Part shown: piece by piece, positions 1-5,572 of the stretch
Layout of the letters: every line of letters begins with the position of its first letter
Numbering within the stretch: the first letter of the stretch is position 1
NCBI GenBank assembly: GCA_020444775.1
Contig: JAGRHX010000253.1
Span: 1 to 8,681 of the forward strand
Source of the DNA: Gammaproteobacteria bacterium
GTDB taxonomy: Bacteria; Pseudomonadota; Gammaproteobacteria; HK1
Length of the DNA: 8,681 nt
Direction: 5' to 3'
Program-made: the position numbers and the translations under genes
Notes under the pieces: generated by a model
The model's database searches: none
The model's input: only the letters and a program-made list of their open reading frames with translations
Told to the model about the DNA's origin: nothing

Positions 1-258
1 GAGAAAGCCGACAACGCCCCAGAACATGGTGAGAATGACACCTGCCCGCACCGGCCCGTCCATATAACCAGATGTGTCGGGTTTGGCGGCTGCGCCGGAA
101 AAATCGATGCGGCGGGCCATGACGATGGTTGCGATGCCCAATGTGAGCAGCAGGACCACGGAATGCATGCGGAAAGCGGTGTCCTGAGCGAACAGGGCCG
201 CAACCAGTGCGAGAAAGCTGGTGCCCGCGAGCACAATCGTCGCGCTCATATGTCTCAT
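1..258 (-). CDS. ccoN: cbb3-type cytochrome c oxidase subunit I, N-terminal part (partial)
   Basis: This is the first 86 codons of the haem-copper subunit of the high-affinity cbb3 terminal oxidase (ccoN, also fixN), an inner-membrane enzyme that reduces oxygen at low tension. The gene runs off the left edge. Two hydrophobic segments (about residues 5-24 and 33-48) precede the signature YMDGPVRAG (65-73), and FWGVVGFL (79-86) begins the next membrane helix; tyrosine-hydrophobic-DGP-hydrophobic-R followed by FWG is typical of the CcoN N-terminus. The haem and copper ligands lie outside the window. I place the start at ATG 258 because GGGGG (269-265) sits six bases upstream; an in-frame ATG at 249 is possible but too far from that site. 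The gene diverges from the hemerythrin gene across an Fnr/FixK box, which fits oxygen-dependent control. Identity is a recognition from a short piece. Confidence 0.82.
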   Translation of the reverse strand, partial: MRHMSATIVLAGTSFLALVAALFAQDTAFRMHSVVLLLTLGIATIVMARRIDFSGAAAKPDTSGYMDGPVRAGVILTMFWGVVGFL

Positions 259-350
259 TATCTACCCCCGGGTGAGACCTCAGATATATCGAAACCCGCG
301 CGCGATGGGCCCGCTCAGTCACACGGCGCCCAGCGTTGTGGATCGTGCGC

Positions 351-356
351 AATCTA
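351..356 (-). promoter_or_regulatory. Putative -10 element of ccoN
   Basis: Read on the minus strand this is TAGATT, four of six matches to TATAAT, centred 32 bases from the middle of the Fnr box. The geometry mirrors the plus-strand promoter and predicts a ccoN leader of roughly 85 bases. The match is weak, and the position relative to the box is the main support. Confidence 0.35.
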
Positions 357-378
357 TGTGGCGCGGTGCCTATTTGCT

Positions 379-392
379 TTGACTTAAGTCAA
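379..392. promoter_or_regulatory. Fnr/FixK anaerobox, perfect 14-bp palindrome
   Basis: TTGACTTAAGTCAA is a perfect inverted repeat matching the Fnr/FixK half-site pattern TTGAY-N4-RTCAA. It lies between divergent ccoN and the hemerythrin gene. Its centre is 385.5. On the plus strand a -10-like TTATAT (416-421) predicts transcription from about 427, putting the box at about -41.5, the class II activator position. On the minus strand a -10-like TAGATT (356-351) predicts a start near 344, again about -41.5. One operator could therefore serve both genes. The likely binder is the Fnr-type regulator encoded at 901-1620. The palindrome is seen directly; the promoters are inferred. Confidence 0.85.
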
Positions 393-415
393 GGCGCAAA
401 TCACGCGTGGATGGC

Positions 416-421
416 TTATAT
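416..421 (+). promoter_or_regulatory. Putative -10 element of the hemerythrin gene
   Basis: TTATAT resembles TATAAT and lies 33 bases downstream of the centre of the Fnr box, the separation expected for a class II Fnr-dependent promoter that has no good -35. It predicts a transcript starting near 427, which favours ATG 452 over GTG 407 as the start of the downstream gene. Confidence 0.45.
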
Positions 422-451
422 GAGCGGGCTTTTGGACGAGGTGCAAGCTCA

Positions 452-904
452 ATGGCCGCTTACTCAACGCTTGAAATTCTCGAGCAATATGAACAGGTCC
501 GTCACGATCAGCTGAAGCTGTGCGACCGGCTTGAAGACATTGCCGATTCCCTGCCCCATGGCGTCGACCGCCAATCATGCATTTATATCGCGCGGGCATT
601 GGGCCCCTTGATGGCGCGGGCGCACCGCATTGAGGAAGACCAGCTTTTCCCCGCCGTTGAGGAGATGGGCAATATGGTGCTCGACGCGCGCACCGCGCTG
701 GCGCATCTCAAACTCGACCATGCGGGCGACATCTGTTTCGCCGAAGAGCTGATTGAGGCCCTCATGCAGGTGGGGCGGGGCGACGAAGTGCCCGGCGCGG
801 ACACGATCGGCTATATGCTGCGGGGGTTTTTTGAAAGCCTCAGGCGGCATATCGCGTTCGAGACGCAATTGGCGAATTTATTGCGCCAGCAGGTCAAGCA
901 CTAG
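452..904 (+). CDS. Hemerythrin-like (HHE cation-binding) domain protein
   Basis: A 150-residue all-helical cytosolic protein with the spacing of histidines and acidic residues seen in hemerythrin/HHE domains: H18 (VRHDQL), H58 with E61/E62 (AHRIEEDQLFP), H85/H90 (HLKLDH) and H133 with E137 (RRHIAFETQ). Such four-helix bundles usually bind a di-iron centre and handle oxygen, nitric oxide or iron. The start is set at ATG 452, with GAGG (438-441) ten bases upstream; GTG 407 in the same frame would lie upstream of the predicted transcription start. It diverges from ccoN over a shared Fnr box and ends tail to tail with the Fnr-type gene, sharing four bases. The context suggests a role under oxygen limitation, perhaps oxygen or NO sensing or buffering. 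Whether the metal site is complete cannot be settled by eye. Confidence 0.72.
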   Translation: MAAYSTLEILEQYEQVRHDQLKLCDRLEDIADSLPHGVDRQSCIYIARALGPLMARAHRIEEDQLFPAVEEMGNMVLDARTALAHLKLDHAGDICFAEELIEALMQVGRGDEVPGADTIGYMLRGFFESLRRHIAFETQLANLLRQQVKH

Positions 905-1620
905 CCGCAGCGGGCGCTTAAACGCTCCAGATCGGGAATGACGACGTGGCGGTTATTGGTCACCTCGATGACCCCGGCGCTGCGCAATTTGGTCAATTGG
1001 CGCGACACGGTTTCAATCGTCAGCCCCAGAAAATCGGCGATGTCGGCGCGCGTGAGCGGCAGGTCGAACACGGCGCGATTGGAATTTTCATCGCGGACCG
1101 GATTGATATGGGTGGCGATGAGCAGCAAAAAGCTCGCCAGTTTTTCCGAAGCGGTTTTGCGTCCCAATGTCAGCATCCAGTCACGCGCTTCATCGAGTTC
1201 GCGCAGTGTCTGGTCGAACAGGCGGTGTTCGAGCTGGGCGTTCTGCTTGAGCATGGCCTCAAAGGCGGGCTTGGGAATATGGCAGAGCTTGGTTTCGGAG
1301 GCGGCCTCGGCGGTCAACCGGCTTTCGCGGGCAAACGGGCGGCCCAGAAAATCGGGCGCGAATTGCAGTCCCACCACCTGCTGGCGGCCATCGGCGAGCA
1401 TTTTGGAGAGCTTGATCGCGCCGCGCATGACGTTGGCGTAATACTCCACCGGCTCGGATTCTGACATGAGTTCATCGCCCTCGGCATGCACGACCTGACG
1501 GGTGTGCTTGGCGATTTGCTGCAGCTCTTCTTCGTTCAAAGCGCCGCAAATCCCGTTATGGCGGGCCTCGCATTCCCGGCAGATTGAGGGGACGTTTGAG
1601 TTGTGAATGTCCTGACGCAT
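901..1620 (-). CDS. Fnr-type oxygen-responsive transcriptional regulator (FnrN/FnrL class, Crp/Fnr family)
   Basis: A 239-residue Crp/Fnr protein, the normal length for the family. The N-terminus has C14-x2-C17-x7-C25, and a fourth cysteine at C113 completes the ligand set for an oxygen-labile [4Fe-4S] cluster, as in FnrN/FnrL. The cNMP-fold sensor region spans about 30-120, a long dimerisation helix about 123-165, and the winged helix-turn-helix about 175-235. The recognition helix contains E203-x2-S206-R207, the E-SR pattern that reads TTGA half-sites, matching the box at 379-392. Under low oxygen it would dimerise and activate ccoN and the hemerythrin gene; both target and regulator lie here. 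The start ATG 1620 gives the expected cysteine-rich N-terminus, but I see no strong ribosome binding site. The stop TAG lies in a CTAG shared with the converging hemerythrin gene. I saw no complete Fnr box upstream, so autoregulation is not supported. Confidence 0.9.
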   Translation of the reverse strand: MRQDIHNSNVPSICRECEARHNGICGALNEEELQQIAKHTRQVVHAEGDELMSESEPVEYYANVMRGAIKLSKMLADGRQQVVGLQFAPDFLGRPFARESRLTAEAASETKLCHIPKPAFEAMLKQNAQLEHRLFDQTLRELDEARDWMLTLGRKTASEKLASFLLLIATHINPVRDENSNRAVFDLPLTRADIADFLGLTIETVSRQLTKLRSAGVIEVTNNRHVVIPDLERLSARCG

Positions 1621-1678
1621 GTTTTTACAACTCGTGCGAGCAGCCCGGGCTTAAGGGCGGTAAAGACCTGAAAAATGC

Positions 1679-1693
1679 GCTGATTTTGTCAGC
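1679..1693. repeat. Small inverted repeat GCTGA-N5-TCAGC
   Basis: GCTGATTTTGTCAGC has perfect five-base arms around a five-base centre. It is positioned where transcription of the fnr-type gene would begin, so it could be an operator or a short leader hairpin. It is not a match to the Fnr box. Nothing else ties it to a particular regulator. Confidence 0.35.
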
Positions 1694-1695
1694 TT

Positions 1696-1701
1696 TTTAT
1701 A
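1696..1701 (-). promoter_or_regulatory. Putative -10 element of the fnr-type gene
   Basis: On the minus strand this reads TATAAA, a good -10 hexamer, about 75 bases upstream of ATG 1620. No -35 at proper spacing is evident: TTGACT (1730-1725) lies 23 bases away, too far. An inverted repeat (1679-1693) lies just downstream, at the expected transcription start. Confidence 0.35.
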
Positions 1702-1857
1702 GTGGTGGTATTTGAGGCGCGGGAAGTCAAGCCGGAGCCTGGTAGCCAATTGTTAACCTAAAGGAGAAGTCGGGCAAGAAAATATGGCACATTCCGCCAT
1801 TTCAAAGCGTTCTTAACCGCTTGGGCGCACACTCAAACCTCGCAGGTGGTGGAAAAC

Positions 1858-4167
1858 GTGTTCAAATCAGCCCGAACTCATATGCCGGTTGTCGACTATG
1901 TGTCGATCGTCCGCTCGGTCTACAAGGACCGGGCCGGGCTGCTTTTTGGCGTTTTCGCGAGCATGATTGCTTCGGGCACAGCCGCCTTCAAGACCGATTC
2001 CGTGGCGCTTTGGGCAATTTCGGCGCTGTTTTTCGTGGTCGGCATGCTGCGCTATTGGGACATGCGCGCCTTCATGAACGCCGATATCGGGCCCGAAGAC
2101 GCCGACGCCGCTGAATACTGGGAAGGCCGGGTGACCATTGGCGGGGTCGCCGCCGCGCTGGTTTACGGCTCCTGGTGTTTTGTCAGCCTTGTCGTGGTGG
2201 ATGATAATTTCTCCGAACTGATCAGCGTGTCGATGACCGCTTCGGCGCTGGTGGGGATCGTGGCGCGCAATTTCGGGCTTGACCGGCTCATCGGTCTGCA
2301 GGCGCTGTTTGCGACCGGACCGGTGGCGCTGGGGCTGTTCATCGGGGGCGATGCCTATCATTGGGTTTTAGCGGCGCTTTTGGTTTTGCTGTCGGCAAGT
2401 TTCAGGAAGCTCGCAGGCGACGTCAGGGCCATTCTGCTCAACGCCGTGCACGGGCGCATAGAGGCGACGCGGCTTGCCGCTGAACTGGACACCGCCCTTG
2501 CCATCATGCCGCACGGGTTGTGCATGGTGGACAAGAACGGGATCATCACCGTGCTCAATGCGCAGGTGGTGAAAACCTTTTTTGGCGGCTCGCGCACCGA
2601 TTATGTGGGGCGGCCATTCACCGATCTGATTGAAAGCGGGCTGCAATCGGGCGCCTTTGACCGTCAGGCGGCGCAATTGCTGCTCGACGAGGTGCAGGAT
2701 ATGCGCCACGAAAAGCTGGTGCTGGCGCTGGCTGATGGGCGGCATTGCGAAGCGACCATCTCCTCGCGGCAGGGTTTTTCGGTGGTCATGCTCGAAGACA
2801 TTACCGAACGCGTGCGCGCGCATGAGCGCATCAGCTTTATGGCCCGTTATGACGGGCTGACCAAACTGGCCAATCGCAGCCATTTCTCCGATCAGGTGCA
2901 GGCGCAGCTGAATGAACTTGTGGCGCGCAAGGGCGGCGAGGAGGTGATGATGATGATCATCGACCTCGACGATTTCAAACATGTCAACGACACGTTCGGG
3001 CATCCGGTGGGCGACATGCTTCTGGTTGAGGCGGCGCACCGGGTCAACCAGGTGTTCGGGCAGGATTGCCTTGTGGCGCGGTTCGGCGGCGATGAGTTCA
3101 CGATCATCGTCGAGGATGTCGGGCGGGCCGAGGATGCCGCGGCCATCGCACGCAAGCTGCTCGAGGCCCTGGCCAGCCCGGTACCGCTGGCGTCGGGCGA
3201 CGTGGTGATCAGCGCGAGCATCGGCATCAGCCTGTTCCCCGATGATGCGTCCAGCGCCGCGGATCTGACCAAGGCGGCGGATACCGCGATGTATAGAGCC
3301 AAAGCGGGCGGTCGCAACATCTATCGTTTCTACACCAGCGAGCTCACCAGTCACGCTCAGGAGCGCTTCTTGCTGGAGCGTGACCTGCGGCACGCCCTGG
3401 AGCGTGACGAGCTCATCGTCCACTATCAGCCCCAGTTCGATGTCGCCAGCGGCAGGTTGGTGGGGGTGGAGGCCTTGCTGCGTTGGCAGCATCCGACCCG
3501 GGGGCTGCTCTCACCCGGACACTTCATCGAGATCGCCGAGGAAAGCGGTCTCATCAATCCCATCGGCGAATGGGTGCTCGGTGAGTCCCTGGCAGACGCC
3601 CGGCGCTGGCAGACGGCCGGGCTGCGCCTGATCCGCCTCGCGGTGAATCTATCGGGCCGGCAACTCATGAGTGACCGTCTGATCGATCGGCTGCGAGCCG
3701 ATCCGGGCCAACGGCGAACCGGCGAGGCGCAGATCGAGCTGCAGCTCGAGGTGACCGAGAGCGTGCTGCTCTCGGGGCCTGCGGTGGTGCGGCGGCTGGA
3801 GCAGCTTCGGCAGATGGGGATCGACATTGCCATCGACGATTTCGGCACCGGCTACTCCTCGCTCAGCCGCCTCAAGCATCTGCCCATCGACACGCTCAAG
3901 GTCGACCGATCCTTCGTCCAGAACCTGTCCGAGGACGAGGACAATCAGGCAATCGTCGCGGCGATCGTGCTGATGAGTCATCGTCTGGGCCTGAAGGTGG
4001 TTGCCGAAGGCGTCGAGACCGCCGAGCAACTGGCGTATCTGGCGGGGCTGCAGTGCGACGAGGCACAGGGCTATCTGTTCAGCAAGGCGGTGATGGCAGC
4101 ACGGATTGAAACCATGCTGCGCGAGGAGACTTTGCCGGCATTGGCACACGCCGACCCGGAGGCTTGA
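1858..4167 (+). CDS. Membrane-anchored PAS-GGDEF-EAL cyclic-di-GMP protein, possibly chimeric
   Basis: A 769-residue bifunctional protein of cyclic-di-GMP turnover. Five to six hydrophobic segments fill residues 25-182, then a PAS-like region (about 208-315), GGDEF (about 325-490) and EAL (about 505-755). RFGGDEF (408-414) is intact, so diguanylate cyclase activity is possible, but the RxxD inhibitory site is absent (GQDC instead). The EAL motif (538-540), LEVTES (630-635), DDFGTGYSS (660-668), KVDRSF (681-686) and AEGVE (716-720) are conserved, so phosphodiesterase activity is expected. I prefer GTG 1858, preceded by AGGTGG (1844-1849); GTG 1846 and ATG 1882 are in frame. Codon use changes after the GGDEF motif: by hand count, Leu CTT occurs 10 times before about 3100 and once after, and Phe TTT nine times before and none after. 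The C-terminal linker (FYTSEL, ERFLLERDLRHAL) has a gammaproteobacterial flavour, unlike the upstream genes. Function is well supported; being one natural gene is not. Confidence 0.85.
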   Translation: MFKSARTHMPVVDYVSIVRSVYKDRAGLLFGVFASMIASGTAAFKTDSVALWAISALFFVVGMLRYWDMRAFMNADIGPEDADAAEYWEGRVTIGGVAAALVYGSWCFVSLVVVDDNFSELISVSMTASALVGIVARNFGLDRLIGLQALFATGPVALGLFIGGDAYHWVLAALLVLLSASFRKLAGDVRAILLNAVHGRIEATRLAAELDTALAIMPHGLCMVDKNGIITVLNAQVVKTFFGGSRTDYVGRPFTDLIESGLQSGAFDRQAAQLLLDEVQDMRHEKLVLALADGRHCEATISSRQGFSVVMLEDITERVRAHERISFMARYDGLTKLANRSHFSDQVQAQLNELVARKGGEEVMMMIIDLDDFKHVNDTFGHPVGDMLLVEAAHRVNQVFGQDCLVARFGGDEFTIIVEDVGRAEDAAAIARKLLEALASPVPLASGDVVISASIGISLFPDDASSAADLTKAADTAMYRAKAGGRNIYRFYTSELTSHAQERFLLERDLRHALERDELIVHYQPQFDVASGRLVGVEALLRWQHPTRGLLSPGHFIEIAEESGLINPIGEWVLGESLADARRWQTAGLRLIRLAVNLSGRQLMSDRLIDRLRADPGQRRTGEAQIELQLEVTESVLLSGPAVVRRLEQLRQMGIDIAIDDFGTGYSSLSRLKHLPIDTLKVDRSFVQNLSEDEDNQAIVAAIVLMSHRLGLKVVAEGVETAEQLAYLAGLQCDEAQGYLFSKAVMAARIETMLREETLPALAHADPEA

Positions 4168-4174
4168 TTCCATA

Positions 4175-4188
4175 TCCAATATATTGGA
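4175..4188. promoter_or_regulatory. 14-bp palindrome, probable operator of the XRE-cupin gene
   Basis: TCCAATATATTGGA is a perfect palindrome in the 31-base gap between the GGDEF-EAL stop and the XRE-cupin start. It is AT-rich against GC-rich surroundings, and its right edge overlaps the Shine-Dalgarno sequence GGAAGG (4186-4191). XRE-family dimers bind palindromes of this size, so autorepression by the gene that follows is likely. A TATATT at 4180-4185 inside it could be a -10, but no convincing -35 is seen. Confidence 0.6.
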
Positions 4189-4198
4189 AGGTTTGTCC

Positions 4199-4849
4199 AT
4201 GAAGATGGATGAATGTGAGAATCCGATCCGGCAGGGCGTCGCCGCTGGGAGGCCGGCCGATACGGTCAACGAGCGAGTCGGAGCGCGGCTACGAGCCTTG
4301 CGCAGGGCACGCGGGCTGTCGCTCGAGGCCCTTGCGGCGCGCTCCGGTGTCAGTCGCTCGATGATCTCCCTGGTCGAACGGGCGGCAACGAGTCCGACCG
4401 CGGTGCTGCTCGAGAAGCTGTCCGCGTCCCTGGACGTCTCCCTGGCCTCGCTGTTCGAGGACCCTCAGCGATTGCCATTGCCACTTGCACGGCGCCGTGA
4501 CCAGACCAGCTGGCAGGATCCGCAGTCCGGCTACTTGCGTCGCAACGTCTCGCCGACCGGACCGGACGTGCCGGTCCAGATCGTCGAGGTGGAGTTCCCG
4601 CCATCGGCGCGGCTTGCGTATGAAGCTGCCCCCAGAAGCGTTCGTATCCATCAACAGATCTGGATGCTGGCCGGACAGATGGAGATAGGTCAGGGTGAGG
4701 ACTGTTATCGGCTCGCTACCGGGGACTGCCTGGCTTTAGAGCTCGATCAAGCGGTCAGCTTCTACAACCCTTCACGTCGGGCCGCGCGCTACGCGGTGAT
4801 ACTCAGTGGGCAGAGCTGCCTGCCACTGTCCACTCTTGAGGACCGATGA
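4199..4849 (+). CDS. XRE-family transcriptional regulator with C-terminal cupin domain
   Basis: A 216-residue cytosolic regulator. Residues 24-88 form an XRE helix-turn-helix: VGARLRALRRARGLSLEALA is followed by SGVSRSMISLVER, the usual turn and recognition helix, then SPTAVLLEKLSASLDVSLASLF. Residues about 125-203 form a cupin-2 barrel (VQIVEVEFPP, WMLAGQMEIG, LATGDCLAL), which in this family senses a small ligand. The start ATG 4199 has GGAAGG seven bases upstream, and a palindrome overlaps that site. The stop TGA ends one base before the start of the GNAT gene, so the two are almost certainly co-transcribed and translationally coupled. The XRE-cupin plus GNAT arrangement suggests the regulator controls the acetyltransferase in response to its substrate; that link is inferred. 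The ligand cannot be predicted. Confidence 0.88.
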   Translation: MKMDECENPIRQGVAAGRPADTVNERVGARLRALRRARGLSLEALAARSGVSRSMISLVERAATSPTAVLLEKLSASLDVSLASLFEDPQRLPLPLARRRDQTSWQDPQSGYLRRNVSPTGPDVPVQIVEVEFPPSARLAYEAAPRSVRIHQQIWMLAGQMEIGQGEDCYRLATGDCLALELDQAVSFYNPSRRAARYAVILSGQSCLPLSTLEDR

Positions 4850-4850
4850 G

Positions 4851-5402
4851 ATGACGGCATCAGTCAGCGAGGTCGGTTTTCGCATCCGCCATCTGCAGCG
4901 ACTGGAGACGGCGCAGGTCGAGGAGCTGTCCGGGTTGTTGATCGATTGCGTGGCAGGGGGGGCTTCGGTCAGCTTCATGCATCCGTTGAGCCTGGAGAAG
5001 GCCACCGCCTTCTGGCAACGGGTCGCGGAGCGGGTCGGACAGGGCCACACGGCCCTGCTGGTCGGCGAGGACGAGGACGGTATCGCCGGTAGCGTGCAAC
5101 TGATACTCGATCTTCCCGAGAACCAGCCGCATCGTGCCGACGTCGCCAAGCTGCTGGTGCACAGACGGGCCCGACGCCGTGGTCTGGGCGGCGCGCTGAT
5201 AGAGGCAGCCGAACGTCTGGCATGTGACCGTGGGCGGCGCTTGCTGGTGCTCGACACGGTGCCCGGCAGCGATGCCGAGCGGCTCTATACGCGGCTGGGC
5301 TGGCAACGCTGCGGGGTGATACCGGACTACGCGTTGATGCCAGACGGGACACCATGCGCGACCGCGTACTTCTATCGTCAGCTGGCCCCGATCGCCGGCT
5401 GA
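4851..5402 (+). CDS. GNAT-family N-acetyltransferase, tabtoxin-resistance-like
   Basis: A 183-residue acetyltransferase of the GNAT superfamily, which transfers acetyl from acetyl-CoA to an amine. The acetyl-CoA pyrophosphate loop is seen at RRRGLG (108-113), preceded by the beta-4 strand VAKLLV (98-103) and followed by helix ALIEAAERLA. LLVLDTVPGS and AERLYTRLGW (142-151) are the usual beta-5/alpha-4 elements. GGASVSFM (36-43) and the ending PDYALMPDGT...ATAYFY resemble tabtoxin-resistance (Ttr) type GNATs as I remember them, which suggests detoxification of a small amine, but this is not proof of substrate. ATG 4851 follows the upstream stop by one base and has GAGGA (4838-4842) eight bases ahead. 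It forms a two-gene unit with the XRE-cupin regulator. Confidence 0.85.
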   Translation: MTASVSEVGFRIRHLQRLETAQVEELSGLLIDCVAGGASVSFMHPLSLEKATAFWQRVAERVGQGHTALLVGEDEDGIAGSVQLILDLPENQPHRADVAKLLVHRRARRRGLGGALIEAAERLACDRGRRLLVLDTVPGSDAERLYTRLGWQRCGVIPDYALMPDGTPCATAYFYRQLAPIAG

Positions 5403-5494
5403 GGGGACGCTGCTCCGATCCACGCCGACGGTGACCGGGATGGCGTGCAGCGGCTCGTACCCGCCTGCCGGGGCTCGCCCGACGCGCCGTTCTA

Positions 5495-5516
5495 TCTCAT
5501 ACTCGAATCGATGAGA
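5495..5516. repeat. Inverted repeat TCTCAT-N10-ATGAGA upstream of the dioxygenase gene
   Basis: Perfect six-base arms separated by ten bases, about 57 bases before the dioxygenase start, in a 170-base gap after the GNAT gene. Its size and place fit an operator for a dimeric regulator. It does not match the palindrome at 4175-4188, so the XRE-cupin protein is not an obvious binder. The rest of this gap shows no clear promoter or terminator. Confidence 0.35.
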
Positions 5517-5572
5517 GCCGGCCGGCTGGAACGGCTGGGTTCGCACTCGTGCATCCACTGGAGGGTAACGGC

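Noticed and set aside
407..451. GTG 407 as an upstream start of the hemerythrin gene
   Set aside because: It would lie before the transcription start predicted from the Fnr box, and the added residues do not extend the helical domain; ATG 452 has a ribosome site.
946..1464. Plus-strand open frames opposite the Fnr-type gene
   Set aside because: Antisense shadows with no motif; the minus strand encodes a full-length Crp/Fnr protein.
1784..1816. Ten-codon reading frame that could be a leader peptide before the GGDEF-EAL gene
   Set aside because: The AAGGAGA at 1760-1766 is 17 bases from its ATG, too far, and the peptide has no attenuation-like codon run.
2368..3492. Long open frame on the minus strand inside the GGDEF-EAL gene
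   Set aside because: GC-rich antisense shadow; its translation is His- and Arg-rich with no domain, while the plus strand has clear motifs throughout.
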